Positions 8,603 to 17,965 of a DNA stretch of 64,000 bases are shown here, piece after piece. The DNA comes from Parablautia sp. Marseille-Q6255 (GTDB taxonomy: Bacteria > Bacillota > Clostridia > Lachnospirales > Lachnospiraceae): positions 62,001 to 126,000 of the forward strand of contig NZ_CATNVD010000003.1 in assembly GCF_951230155.1 (NCBI RefSeq), written 5' to 3'. The notes beneath the pieces are model-generated. The model had not been told where the DNA came from and did not search any database. It saw only the letters and a program-made list of their open reading frames with translations. The first letter of the stretch is position 1. Every line of letters begins with the position of its first letter. The translations under genes and the position numbers were made by a program.

Positions 8603-10330
8603 TCAGCTGATCTCCTCACTGATGACCGCCCACACGCTGTCCTTTTCATTGCCAAGTACCCACGCTGCAATACCTGCGAGATCATACTGTTTTATGAGCG
8701 CTGCCCTCGCCCGGACAGAATCCTCATCCTCCAGCCAGATCTGGCAAAGCCTTCCCTCCTGATCCGTCCACTCGGCATACTGCTGTCCCGTGCTTGCATC
8801 GTAGACCTTCTCGGCGCCCTGCTCCGCCACTACCTGCTCGGCATACTCCATTGATACTGCCTCGCTCGTCACTTCCGTCGAGCCATCCTCCAACGTCTTT
8901 GTATACCAGATCCTGGAGTAAAATGGGATCGCACTTACCAGCTTCTCCTTGGGGACCTCACCAAGCATATTCTCAATGCCTGTGATCTCAAAGTCCATAG
9001 ACGCCACGCTTCCTGCCACCTCAGATCCGGCATAATGCTCATCGTATCCCATCATGATCACATAATCACACACTGCGCCAAGCTCTGCGCGGTTGTAATG
9101 CTTTGAGAAATCCATCGGCACCGGCACATCCACAGAAAGTATGATCTGGTTCTTCCGGCACAGGATCGACAGCTCACGCAAAAACTGTACGTAATCATAG
9201 CCCGCCTCCTGCGCGATCCCCTCAAAATCAATATTGATACCGTCAAAGCCCAGCTCCAGCGCCTGACTGATCAGATAGTTCTGTACGTTCTGGCGCGCAG
9301 TACGGGAAGCCAGAAGCGCCGTAGTGCTGACATCCTCACTGAAATTGCTGATGAGCGCCCATACCTGGAGCCCTTTTTTATGCGCCCGCTTTACATAGGA
9401 AGCATCTGCATATGAGAGCACGCCCCCTTCGTTGTCGCTTAAATAATACCAGGTCGGAGAGATCACATTGACTCCTGACATCCCGGAAATATCCTTTTTC
9501 AGATCAGCGTTCATCTCCGGATAATTGATCTGATGCCATACGAGATTCACCCGCTCCCCGAGCGACATGCTCGTATATTCCGGTCCCTGATAGAAGGTTT
9601 CCGTCATGACCGTCTCCGTATCAGAAAGGCGGCTGTTCTTGATATAACCGATATAGCCGTCCGCCGTCATGATCTGGGACCACTCCTCCATCTGGTCGAG
9701 TACACGCACCTGGGTGCCCTCTGTCACATCTGTGATGATCGGACTCTTGATACCGCCAAGTCTGCGCACGGCGCTGTCCTTCTGTACCGTCGCCACGGTT
9801 CGTTCTGTACTGCCGCGCGTCACGACCACGCGGGACGGCGCATCGAATACTTCAAACTTCAGATCCGAATACTGCTGCATAAAGTTCACAGACAGAAACA
9901 TCCCCGAAGGAGATGTCTTCAGGATCTCATAGCCTGCATCGAAGCTCTGTCCATCTACGGTGTAGGAGGTCCCGTCCGGTGAGATCTCAAATATCTGGTC
10001 CGGCGTCGTGAACAGCAAAAGTCCTGCCGATGCGTCCCAGTGAAAGCGTGAGTTCAGGTCGCGCTGTACCAGTGTGTAATCCACGTATGCGCTTCCGTCT
10101 ATAATGACCGCACGTTCCTGTGCCAGATGATCCTCCACAACGACTGCCGCCTCGGTGCCTCCGAGTGCATTCGCCGCCTCGCCCGTCCCGGTAAGCCCGA
10201 AATACTCCTCTGGAGCGATCCGTTCTCTGGTGGGCATAAACTTTATGATGCAGACTGCCAGTATCGCGATCACGCCGATGCCCGCTATCAGCCCGGCAAG
10301 CACCCGATACTGCCTTCTTCTTTTATTCAT
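8603..10330 (-). CDS. GH18-family cell-wall glycosidase with SH3 domain, membrane-anchored
   Basis: 575-residue surface protein. Order: short basic N-terminus, one membrane anchor (~10-31), a beta-rich copper-amine-oxidase-N-like region (~75-170), a bacterial SH3 repeat (~195-235) and a GH18 barrel (~262-575). The GH18 active-site motif DGINIDFE (363-370) keeps the catalytic Glu (E370), as in the YaaH/SleL spore cortex-lytic N-acetylglucosaminidases. It probably binds and trims peptidoglycan. The ATG at 10330 has GGGGAGG seven bases upstream; an in-frame start at 10378 is rejected. It appears to be transcribed alone. Confidence 0.88.
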   Translation of the reverse strand: MNKRRRQYRVLAGLIAGIGVIAILAVCIIKFMPTRERIAPEEYFGLTGTGEAANALGGTEAAVVVEDHLAQERAVIIDGSAYVDYTLVQRDLNSRFHWDASAGLLLFTTPDQIFEISPDGTSYTVDGQSFDAGYEILKTSPSGMFLSVNFMQQYSDLKFEVFDAPSRVVVTRGSTERTVATVQKDSAVRRLGGIKSPIITDVTEGTQVRVLDQMEEWSQIMTADGYIGYIKNSRLSDTETVMTETFYQGPEYTSMSLGERVNLVWHQINYPEMNADLKKDISGMSGVNVISPTWYYLSDNEGGVLSYADASYVKRAHKKGLQVWALISNFSEDVSTTALLASRTARQNVQNYLISQALELGFDGINIDFEGIAQEAGYDYVQFLRELSILCRKNQIILSVDVPVPMDFSKHYNRAELGAVCDYVIMMGYDEHYAGSEVAGSVASMDFEITGIENMLGEVPKEKLVSAIPFYSRIWYTKTLEDGSTEVTSEAVSMEYAEQVVAEQGAEKVYDASTGQQYAEWTDQEGRLCQIWLEDEDSVRARAALIKQYDLAGIAAWVLGNEKDSVWAVISEEIS

Positions 10331-10486
10331 CGCTGTACCTCCCCTTTTCATGGTAACTCTCTGCGGACAGTTTAACATTTATTTCAGAAATCGTCATTAT
10401 TTTCGGAGTCATTTTTATAAAAAAATAAGAAACATGCCAACAGTAAAATAAGGGGAATACCGCTGCTACGGCTGCTTTCCTTTCTT

Positions 10487-10732
10487 TTAGTATTTTTTCT
10501 GCTCCGGAATCCTGATAAAATGGATCTCTGTGATGCGGTCCTTCTCATCACTGATAAAGTCTCTCATGTACCCGGAGGGCTCTGCAAGCAGACACGCGTT
10601 CGCGATCTCTCCCGCTGCACTTGGCCGCTCGTCCAGATACAGCTGCGTACCCTGCCTTTCATAATCCTGCAGCTCCCGCATCAGAGAGCCTGCACCCTTT
10701 TTCTTTCTTTTTTGTTGTTTCAGTCTGTCCAC
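10487..10732 (-). CDS. Small conserved-looking protein, possibly the second half of a frameshifted gene
   Basis: 81 residues if started at the GTG at 10732, with AAGGAG four bases upstream. It is Lys-rich at the N-terminus, then has a compact domain with YMRDFISDEKDRITEIHF near the end. No family is recognised with certainty. The gene overlaps the frame at 10659-10877, which ends in a different reading frame. A one-base change in the A-rich tract around 10700 would join them into one ~128-residue protein. It may therefore be an independent GTG-started gene or a fragment. Confidence 0.55.
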   Translation of the reverse strand: MDRLKQQKRKKKGAGSLMRELQDYERQGTQLYLDERPSAAGEIANACLLAEPSGYMRDFISDEKDRITEIHFIRIPEQKKY

Positions 10733-10877
10733 TCTTCTCCTTTTTCACACCGCGCGGACGATGGAGATGCTCTGTAAAACTCTGTGATATATTATAATGA
10801 TTTCCTGCTCCCGATATGCCCGAAAGAATACGCTTCCCGTATACCGGAATATCCGATACGGTGCGGTATGTGTTCAT
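10659..10877 (-). CDS. Small ORF, possible first half of a frameshifted gene
   Basis: 72-residue frame starting MNTYRTVSDIPVYGKR from an ATG at 10877. The first ~40 residues look like real coding sequence; the end is low-complexity. There is no clear ribosome binding site. It overlaps the 81-residue gene in another frame across an A-rich tract (AACAAAAAAGAAAG on the coding strand). The simplest reading is one ancestral gene split by a one-base indel. It could also be a short independent peptide or spurious. Confidence 0.4.
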   Translation of the reverse strand: MNTYRTVSDIPVYGKRILSGISGAGNHYNISQSFTEHLHRPRGVKKEKSGQTETTKKKEKGCRLSDAGAAGL

Positions 10878-11078
10878 AAAATATTAACTTGCGTATAAAA
10901 TAGAAATTGATTATAATGCGTAAAAGAAGTGCGGAAAGGGTATATGGGCGTCGTCTCTGTGGGGAAGCACAGCAGTTTTATTTTCCTCCTTTCTTTCAAA
11001 ACTCCACATAACCTTTCTGTTATTTATTATATATAATATGTGTATATTTTGCAAGTGGTTTTTACATTTTATATCCAC

Positions 11079-11107
11079 TTTACTCTTTGCACGTCTGCGT
11101 ATATAAT
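11079..11107 (+). promoter_or_regulatory. mecA promoter
   Basis: TTTACT (-35, 11079-11084), 17-nt spacer, TATAAT (-10, 11102-11107), 36 nt upstream of the mecA start. The 10878-11143 gap otherwise shows no gene. Confidence 0.75.
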
Positions 11108-11143
11108 AATATAGTAGTGATTATTGGGTAAGGATGTGATGAA

Positions 11144-11923
11144 ATGAAGATTGAAAAAATCAGTGACAAACAGATTCGCTGTACTCTGACAAGAGAAGAT
11201 CTCGCAAACAGGGAGATCAAGCTCGCCGAGCTTGCATACGGCTCCGATAAAGCGAAGGCGCTGTTTCAGGATATGATGCAGGTAGCTGCACAGGATTTTG
11301 GATTTGAAGCGGACAACACACCGCTTGTTATAGAAGCGATTCCGCTTTCTATGGATTCGATCATACTGATCATTACCAAGGTGGATGATCCGGAGGAGCT
11401 GGATACGAGATTTTCCCGTTTTTCCCCGGAAGATCCGGACGCAGAAAATGGCGTCTCCTTCTCTGATCTGAAGGACCGCATCGAGGGCGCTGATGATATT
11501 CTCGGTCTGATCAAAAAGATCACAGAAGCCAAAAAGCAGGCAGCATCCTCCGAGCCTGCACAAAAAAAGCAGACAGCTGAACAAAAGGAAGACGTTCCAC
11601 CAGAGCATGAGGATGAAGAGCTTCGCCGTCTGACACGGTTCTATATGTTCCGCTCACTCGATCACGCGATCCGTGCCGCAGGCGTCCTTGGCACGATGTG
11701 CACCAGTCCAAGCTCACTTTACAAGGATCCGGAAAACGGCGAGTATTATCTGCTTGTCAAAAAAGCGAAAAACTCAGCCCAGCAGTTCAACAAGATCTGC
11801 AACGTTCTCTCTGAATACGGTCAGACCTGCAGATTTCACCCTGCTATGGAGGCGCATTTTTCCGAGCACATGGAGACTATCCTGCGGGAGCATGCCCTCG
11901 AGGATCTGCAAAAGCTTCAGTAA
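11144..11923 (+). CDS. mecA: Adaptor protein MecA
   Basis: 259-residue adaptor that recruits substrates to the ClpCP protease. The N-terminal substrate-binding domain starts MKIEKISDKQIRCTLTREDL, which is characteristic of MecA. An acidic, Gln/Lys-rich linker (~115-155) and the C-terminal ClpC-binding domain follow. AAGGA lies upstream of the ATG. It is transcribed alone against the surrounding minus-strand genes, from a consensus promoter to a strong bidirectional terminator. Confidence 0.93.
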   Translation: MKIEKISDKQIRCTLTREDLANREIKLAELAYGSDKAKALFQDMMQVAAQDFGFEADNTPLVIEAIPLSMDSIILIITKVDDPEELDTRFSRFSPEDPDAENGVSFSDLKDRIEGADDILGLIKKITEAKKQAASSEPAQKKQTAEQKEDVPPEHEDEELRRLTRFYMFRSLDHAIRAAGVLGTMCTSPSSLYKDPENGEYYLLVKKAKNSAQQFNKICNVLSEYGQTCRFHPAMEAHFSEHMETILREHALEDLQKLQ

Positions 11924-11927
11924 ACCC

Positions 11928-11991
11928 AAAAAGAGTACTGTCAGGTATACCGGCTATTTGCCGGAAATCATACCTGCAGTACTCTTTTTTT
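11928..11991. terminator. Bidirectional terminator between mecA and the SGNH-like gene
   Basis: AAGAGTACTG (11931-11940) pairs with CAGTACTCTT (11977-11986). Inner AGGTAT/ATACCT and CGG/CCG helices extend the stem, with T7 on the plus side and A-rich flanks on the other. It serves mecA and probably the converging gene at 12018-13151. Confidence 0.85.
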
Positions 11992-12017
11992 ATCTGTTTC
12001 CCTTCACAGGATCTGTC

Positions 12018-13151
12018 TCATTTCACGAGACTGCCCGAATCCGGTCCGAACAGCCCTACGTTTCCGGTTTGTTCATACTCTTCTTTCAGCTCTTCATATG
12101 CCTGCGCACGTTCTGCCAGATACTCATCAATCGTATCCCTGGTCAGCAGAACGCCGAAGCCGTCTTTTGTGCCTTTCCCGTACATCGTATCAACGATCAG
12201 GTCGGCTACTGCATTGTTATAATGCCCCTCATTGACGAAATTGTATGGATTTCTGTTTTCCTGCGTAAATCCGCTGAAATCCCAGATATCTGTGATCTGC
12301 ACGAGCTGGCGCAGATACTCATAATATTCCGGGCTCTCAAACTTATACATCTCGCCGAGGAAGGTCGGTCCGATCACAACTTTAAGCGTCACACCCCGTT
12401 CCTCACACAGCGCCTTGAGTTCTCGCATCGCCTTTACGTTCTTCTTGAGCGCAGGCATGGACGGAGCCTCCTCATCAAACAGCTTTTTCAGATTCTTTTC
12501 GTAGCGCGGCAGCACATATTCCTGCACATATCCGTCCGGATCCTGCTCCATCAGACTGTACGGATAAGAATAATTGCGCTCTCCGGTCGACAGTGCGTCC
12601 ATACCGCGCTCCTGCTGCGTATTCCCCTGTGTCAGATAATCGATCGAGGAAGTGATATTCCTGCAAAGATAATTGAGATTTTCCAGGAGTGTATTCCATG
12701 CGCCGCCTTCTACGACCGCAGGCACCTCATACACCTCATTCGTATCTGCACGCGAATATTTCTGTACCTCAATACTGCTTAAATGCAGCGTGATCTCCTC
12801 GATCCCCGCCACATCGATCAGGTACTGCGCATACGTCAGGAAATCTGCAAAACAGCCGTACGCCACATAAAAATTATAATAATTTCTGCCAGTGTATTCG
12901 GACAGAAGCTCTGTGTCAAGGACGCCCGCCTTTGATCCCCCAAGGACCACCGCATCGTATTCCCCTGCATGTTTCTTCATATATTTACTCTTTGCCGCGC
13001 GCGTGTAGCCGTTCGCATCAATCTCATCAGCGCCGCGCTCTACTGCAAAATACCCGGTCGGATCGACAAAGAAATTAACTGTCATAAACGCTGCGATCCC
13101 TGCGGATACCAGCGCCAGAAACAGCGCGATCCATTGCTTACTCTTCTTCAT
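12018..13151 (-). CDS. SGNH/DltD-AlgJ-like partner of an MBOAT O-acyltransferase
   Basis: 377-residue protein with one N-terminal signal anchor (~5-25) and an extracytoplasmic domain. VVLGGSKAGV (~55-64) resembles the GxSxxG nucleophile block of SGNH-like proteins. It lies 39 nt downstream of an MBOAT gene, the arrangement of AlgI/AlgJ and DltB/DltD pairs, in which the MBOAT moves an acyl group across the membrane and the SGNH-like protein finishes the transfer. The polymer acylated is unknown. The ATG at 13151 has AGGAGG four bases upstream. Confidence 0.75.
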   Translation of the reverse strand: MKKSKQWIALFLALVSAGIAAFMTVNFFVDPTGYFAVERGADEIDANGYTRAAKSKYMKKHAGEYDAVVLGGSKAGVLDTELLSEYTGRNYYNFYVAYGCFADFLTYAQYLIDVAGIEEITLHLSSIEVQKYSRADTNEVYEVPAVVEGGAWNTLLENLNYLCRNITSSIDYLTQGNTQQERGMDALSTGERNYSYPYSLMEQDPDGYVQEYVLPRYEKNLKKLFDEEAPSMPALKKNVKAMRELKALCEERGVTLKVVIGPTFLGEMYKFESPEYYEYLRQLVQITDIWDFSGFTQENRNPYNFVNEGHYNNAVADLIVDTMYGKGTKDGFGVLLTRDTIDEYLAERAQAYEELKEEYEQTGNVGLFGPDSGSLVK

Positions 13152-13190
13152 ATAGCCTCCTGTCTGCACATTGACCACTCGATACTTACC

Positions 13191-14618
13191 TTAGAACTGG
13201 AAATACAGGAACTGTACCACCTGGTTCATCTGCATGATACACAGTAAAAGCAGCACCGCTGCATATACCGCACTCTTCCATCCCGGTTTGAACCGCTCCA
13301 TCATCTGACGCGAGTTCGGCAGGAACCAGCAGATAAACAGACCTGCCGCAAGCAGGATGGTGCACTGCGCGTTTCCTTTTACAAAGCCCCATACGTGCTG
13401 TGCGATCTCATATACGCTGCCGCCCAGCGAGCCGACATTGACCATGCCGCGGTAGACATTCCAGGCATCCGTAAAGGTCGTGGATACGAACAGGACACGT
13501 ACGCCGACTACACCAACTGCCGTCAGGAAAAACGCGATCGGGAACGGGAATTTCAGATTTTTCCGACGCATCCACGCAGCCATACACACAAACACGCCAT
13601 TGACGATTCCCCAGACTACAAAGGTCCAGCCTGCGCCGTGCCAGAAGCCTGATACGAAAAAGGTAACCATGGTAGCAATATAATAATTGCGCCACTTATC
13701 GCCCTTGCGGTACACGGAACGGAAAATATAAGCCGACAAAAACCGCGACAGCGTCATATGCCAGCGCTTCCAGTAATCCTGGAAGTTGCGCGCCTTGTAC
13801 GGAGAGTCAAAGTTGTGCGGGATCGCAATGTTAAACATCAGTCCCAGTCCGATCGCCATGTCCGCATAGCCGGACAGGTCAAAATAATACGAAACCGTAT
13901 ATTCGATCGAATGATACCAGGATTCCAGCATGGGAAGCGAGTCCGTGATATTCCCGAAGAAAGCCTGCGCATCCGTTGTCAGCGGGTCTGCCAGAAGGAT
14001 CTTCTTGGCACAGCCGATAGAAAACAGAAACAGTCCCGCCGCGATATTATCAAAATTAAGCTTCAGATTCTTCTCATCCTCAAACTGCGGCACGACCTCT
14101 GCATGATGGATGATCGGACCGACAATAAGCTGCGGGAAGAAGGTGATAAAAAGCAGATAGTTGATCACATCATACTGCTTTGTCTCCCCACGATAGGAAT
14201 CCACCAGAAAAGCGATCAGCTGGAACGTAAAGAAGGAAATACCGATCGGCAGCACAATATGCTTGAGGGCATAATCACTTCCGGTCAGCAGATTATAGTT
14301 TTCAATAAAGAAATCTGTATATTTATAGTAGCCAAGCAACCCTACATTGCCCATGATGCCAAGAAAGAGCAGGAGCTTCTTCTGCATCCTCTGTTCTCCA
14401 TCCATCCGGGTCAGGCAGGAGCCGACTACATAGTTTCCGATCACACTTCCAAGAAAGAATGGAAAGAAATCAGGACTTCCCTGTCCGTAAAAATAGAGGG
14501 AAGCCAATACGAGCCAGATCTTTGCAATAGAATAATAGCGAAACCGGTTCAGCAGAAAATAGACAAAAAACGTGACCGGCAGAAATGCAAAAATAAACTG
14601 GTATGTTGAAAATATCAT
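13191..14618 (-). CDS. MBOAT-family membrane O-acyltransferase (AlgI/DltB-like)
   Basis: 475-residue polytopic membrane protein of the MBOAT family. Signatures include the RNFQDYWKRWHMTLSRFL block and the catalytic-His block FFVSGFWHGAGWTFVVWG. It probably O-acetylates a surface glycan together with the downstream SGNH-like protein. GGAGG lies upstream of the ATG. It starts 13 nt after the carboxyltransferase stop, so it may be co-transcribed with the serine dehydratase/carboxyltransferase genes, although no metabolic link is evident. Confidence 0.9.
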   Translation of the reverse strand: MIFSTYQFIFAFLPVTFFVYFLLNRFRYYSIAKIWLVLASLYFYGQGSPDFFPFFLGSVIGNYVVGSCLTRMDGEQRMQKKLLLFLGIMGNVGLLGYYKYTDFFIENYNLLTGSDYALKHIVLPIGISFFTFQLIAFLVDSYRGETKQYDVINYLLFITFFPQLIVGPIIHHAEVVPQFEDEKNLKLNFDNIAAGLFLFSIGCAKKILLADPLTTDAQAFFGNITDSLPMLESWYHSIEYTVSYYFDLSGYADMAIGLGLMFNIAIPHNFDSPYKARNFQDYWKRWHMTLSRFLSAYIFRSVYRKGDKWRNYYIATMVTFFVSGFWHGAGWTFVVWGIVNGVFVCMAAWMRRKNLKFPFPIAFFLTAVGVVGVRVLFVSTTFTDAWNVYRGMVNVGSLGGSVYEIAQHVWGFVKGNAQCTILLAAGLFICWFLPNSRQMMERFKPGWKSAVYAAVLLLLCIMQMNQVVQFLYFQF

Positions 14619-14631
14619 AAATCCTCCGTTT

Positions 14632-16212
14632 TTATAATGGTATATTGCCGTGTTTCTTCATATAAGGCTGCGCTTCCTTCGTCCGCAGCAGCCGGAATGT
14701 CTCTTTTAATCTCCCGACCGTCTCCTCCGGAAGGATGATCTCATCGACATATCCCTTTTTCGCCGCGAGAAACGGGTTGGAAAATTTCTCCTCATACTGT
14801 GCTTTCTGCCGCTCGTACTCCTGCTGCGGATCCGCTGCCTGTGCGATCTGACGCCGGCTGATGATCTGTACCGCTCCGTCTGCCCCCATGACTGCGATCT
14901 CCGCGATCGGCCATGCGTACACCGCATCCGCGCTCATCATCTTGCAGTTCATGGCAATAAAAGCGCCGCCGTACGCCTTTCTCATGATCAGCGTGACCTT
15001 CGGGACAGTCGCCTCTGCATACGCATACAGGATCTTCGCGCCATGACGTATGATACCGCTTTGCTCCTGCTGCACCCCCGGAAAGAACGCCGGCACATCC
15101 ACAAGCGTCAGAAGCGGTATCCCAAAGCAGTCGCAGGTACGGATAAAGCGCGCGATCTTGTCCGCAGCATTGCAGTCAATCGCTCCTCCCAGATACGCCG
15201 GCTGATTTGCCACGATACCCAGCACACGTCCGTCAAAAACGCCGAAGCCAGTCACCGCGTTCATCGCGAACGTCTCCTGTATCTCATAGAAGCTGTCATT
15301 TTGCAGGATATTTGTGATCACCTCGTGTACATCATACGCCCGGCGCGGATTGTCCGGAACGATGCTCTCAAACGGCTTTTCAGAAAATCCTCTGGAAGAC
15401 ACCCTCTCCCCGTATGACGCGCTCCACCTGGAAATGAGCTCCTGTGCTGCTTCCCGGCTGCTGTTTGACGGCAGATAGGCAAGAAGAGCCCGGATGCGGT
15501 CAAGGCACGCCTTCTCATCCGCACATACCATATGTGCGACACCGCTTTTGCATCCATGTACCTGCGTACCGCCAAGCTCATCCAGCGTCGCCTTCTGCCC
15601 GAGCACCGACTCTACGACCGCCGGCCCCGTCAGGCACATCTTGCTTAATCCCTCTACCATAAAGACAAAATCGCACAGCGCCGGGGAATAGCTCGCGCCG
15701 CCGGAGCACGGTCCCAGGATCGCTGCGATCTGAGGGATCACGCCGGACGCCTGTACATGGCGCCGGAACATTCCGCCATAGCCGCTCAGAGAAAGGATCC
15801 CTTCCTCAATACGGGCTCCGCCGCTGTCATTTAACAGGATCAGCGGTATCTTCATTTCCAGCGCCATATCCTGGATATTGCAGATCTTCTGCGCATGGAT
15901 CTCTCCCAGTGTTCCGCCGATCACAGTAAAGTCCTCAGCGGCCACGCACACGCGCCGTCCGTCTATCGTCCCCCATCCGGTGATCACACCGTCTCCGAGA
16001 TACGTCTTTCCCTGCAGCAAAGAAGCGCTGTCCTGCCTTGTCTCAAAAAAGCTGTCGACCGGATGGAACGATCCCTGATCAAGCAGATACCCGATACGCT
16101 CCATTGCCGTCATCTTTCCTTTTTCATGCTGTTTGCGGACGCGCTCTCCGCCTCCGCCTGCCAGATGCTCCCGGCGCATCTGCCTTGTCTGTTCGATCCG
16201 ATCCGACCACAT
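14632..16212 (-). CDS. Acyl-CoA carboxyltransferase / decarboxylase alpha subunit (MmdA/PccB family)
   Basis: 526-residue member of the biotin-dependent carboxyltransferase family, with two crotonase-like halves. Diagnostic blocks are DFTVIGGTLGEIHAQKI, LLNDSGGARIEEG and RKAYGGAFIAMNCKMMSAD. Family members are the alpha subunits of methylmalonyl-, glutaconyl- or acetyl-CoA carboxylases and decarboxylases. No biotin carrier, biotin carboxylase or membrane decarboxylase gene lies beside it, so the substrate is undecided. The ATG at 16212 with AGAGGTG upstream is chosen over a GTG at 16314 inside the preceding gene. Confidence 0.85.
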   Translation of the reverse strand: MWSDRIEQTRQMRREHLAGGGGERVRKQHEKGKMTAMERIGYLLDQGSFHPVDSFFETRQDSASLLQGKTYLGDGVITGWGTIDGRRVCVAAEDFTVIGGTLGEIHAQKICNIQDMALEMKIPLILLNDSGGARIEEGILSLSGYGGMFRRHVQASGVIPQIAAILGPCSGGASYSPALCDFVFMVEGLSKMCLTGPAVVESVLGQKATLDELGGTQVHGCKSGVAHMVCADEKACLDRIRALLAYLPSNSSREAAQELISRWSASYGERVSSRGFSEKPFESIVPDNPRRAYDVHEVITNILQNDSFYEIQETFAMNAVTGFGVFDGRVLGIVANQPAYLGGAIDCNAADKIARFIRTCDCFGIPLLTLVDVPAFFPGVQQEQSGIIRHGAKILYAYAEATVPKVTLIMRKAYGGAFIAMNCKMMSADAVYAWPIAEIAVMGADGAVQIISRRQIAQAADPQQEYERQKAQYEEKFSNPFLAAKKGYVDEIILPEETVGRLKETFRLLRTKEAQPYMKKHGNIPL

Positions 16213-16304
16213 CGTTTTTTCACCTCTGTTTTCCACCAGACCTGCCGCATATCCCTGCTGTTTTCCACAGGCGCCCCGGTCTGCATGCTGTTTTTTGTTC
16301 TTTA

Positions 16305-17165
16305 TTACTGACACAGTCTCTTTGCCGCAGGCGCAGCGGCACAGCCGCTGAGCGCAGTCTCTCTCAGACTTGGAGGGATCTGGCGTCCCACCTGGTACAT
16401 GGTCTGGAGCATCTCATCAAACGGGATCAGCTGTGTCACGCCGCTTAAAGCAAGCTCTGCCCCCGTAAGCGCCACAGTCACACCGGCCGCATTCCTTCCC
16501 TGACACGGACACTCGACAAGCCCCCCGATCGGGTCGCAGACCAGACCGAGAAAATTCATCAGTACAAAGGTCGCCGCATCCAGACATTGCTGCGGCGTGC
16601 CTCCCATAAGCTCCACCGCAGCGGAAGCCGCCATCGCGCCTGCCACGCCCACCTCTGCCTGACAGCCGCCGACCGCGCCTGAGACCGTCGCGTTGCGCAT
16701 GGCGAGATAGCCGACCGCACTTGCATTAAAGAGCGCATCAATGATCTGCGCATCATCCAGCCCGTATTCTTCCTGCAAAGCAAGCAGAAGTCCCGGTATC
16801 ACCCCCGAGGACCCTGCTGTCGGAGCCGCGACGATCAGGCCCATTGTTGTATTCGTCTCCAGCACTGCCATAGCGTAGGAGATTGCCCGTGAGAGTACGC
16901 TGCCGCAAATTGCCTTTCCCTCTGTGCGGTGACGGCAGACCTTCTGCGCCTCTCCCCCGATCAGTCCTCCGATCGAACGCTTCGGCGCTTCGACCGGAGC
17001 AGTCACAGATTCGCGCATGACCCAGAGCGCATGCGCCATCTGCGCGTAAATAGCTTCCTGCGTTGTCTCTCCCAGCGCACACTCGCGCATCTTCATGACT
17101 GAGGAGATCGGAGCATCCTGCGCCGCGCACAGCTCCAGAAGCTCCTTTGCATTCTTAAAATCCAT
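16305..17165 (-). CDS. sdaAA: L-serine dehydratase, alpha subunit (iron-sulfur)
   Basis: 286-residue alpha chain of the two-subunit Fe-S L-serine dehydratase, converting serine to pyruvate and ammonia. The family blocks AAPTAGSSGVIPG, NASAVGYLAMRNATVSGAVG and CDPIGGLVECPCQGRN are visible and carry the cysteines that bind the [4Fe-4S] cluster. It starts 2 nt after the beta-subunit gene. Confidence 0.94.
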   Translation of the reverse strand: MDFKNAKELLELCAAQDAPISSVMKMRECALGETTQEAIYAQMAHALWVMRESVTAPVEAPKRSIGGLIGGEAQKVCRHRTEGKAICGSVLSRAISYAMAVLETNTTMGLIVAAPTAGSSGVIPGLLLALQEEYGLDDAQIIDALFNASAVGYLAMRNATVSGAVGGCQAEVGVAGAMAASAAVELMGGTPQQCLDAATFVLMNFLGLVCDPIGGLVECPCQGRNAAGVTVALTGAELALSGVTQLIPFDEMLQTMYQVGRQIPPSLRETALSGCAAAPAAKRLCQ

Positions 17166-17167
17166 AG

Positions 17168-17848
17168 CTATACTCTCCTTTGGATCGGGATAAAGGTAAC
17201 ATCCTGCACGTTATCATTTTGAAGGATCTGCTCCTTCGTATCCTCCGGCAGGGAGCCGTCAAACTCAATAATGCTGTATGCAATGTCCCCTTTTTTCTCC
17301 CGGAACAGCTTCATAAAAGCAATATTCACATTTTTCTCGCTCAGGCACCGCGTAATATGCGCGATCACGCCCGGCCGGTCATAATGGATAATGATCAGAG
17401 TACTGTACTCGCCGGAAAAATCCACGTCAATGTGATTGATCCTGCTGATCCTCATCTTTCCGCCGCCAAGAGACTCTCCGCGCACCGTATAAGAGCGCCC
17501 GCCTGCACAGGTGATCCGGATATCTACGGTATTGGGGTGAATATCCGGATCCTCCCCCGCCTCAATAAACCGATAAGAGATCCCCCGCTCCCCTGCGATA
17601 GAAAATGCAGACGGGATCCTCCTGTCATCCGGGGCAAAGCCCATCACGCCTCCCAGCAGGGCCAGATCCGTTCCATGTCCGTGATAGGTCTGCGCAAAGG
17701 AATTGTAAAGGATGAATTCTACCTCCACAACAGGGCCGTCCGCCATCTGCTGCGCCAGAAGCGCGATCGAACACGCTCCTGCTGTATGAGAGCTCGATGG
17801 ACCGATCATCTCCGGTCCGAGCACATGAAATGCACTGATAAATGACAT
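17168..17848 (-). CDS. sdaAB: L-serine dehydratase, beta subunit with ACT domain
   Basis: 226-residue beta chain. The N-terminal domain contains the ISAFHVLGPEMIGPSSSHTAG motif region. A C-terminal ACT regulatory domain (~145-226, IIHYDRPGVIAHITRCLSE) probably senses serine. It is the first gene of the sdaAB-sdaAA pair; the carboxyltransferase and MBOAT genes follow on the same strand. Confidence 0.93.
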   Translation of the reverse strand: MSFISAFHVLGPEMIGPSSSHTAGACSIALLAQQMADGPVVEVEFILYNSFAQTYHGHGTDLALLGGVMGFAPDDRRIPSAFSIAGERGISYRFIEAGEDPDIHPNTVDIRITCAGGRSYTVRGESLGGGKMRISRINHIDVDFSGEYSTLIIIHYDRPGVIAHITRCLSEKNVNIAFMKLFREKKGDIAYSIIEFDGSLPEDTKEQILQNDNVQDVTFIPIQRRV

Positions 17849-17965
17849 AACCTGTTCCTTTCATCCGCATACTGCGGTGCTGCTTCATAAAATCCTTTTC
17901 CATTTATAACAGAAATCCGCCAAAAAAACAATACGTCTTCTTTCCAAAATCAAATTTCCCGCATC

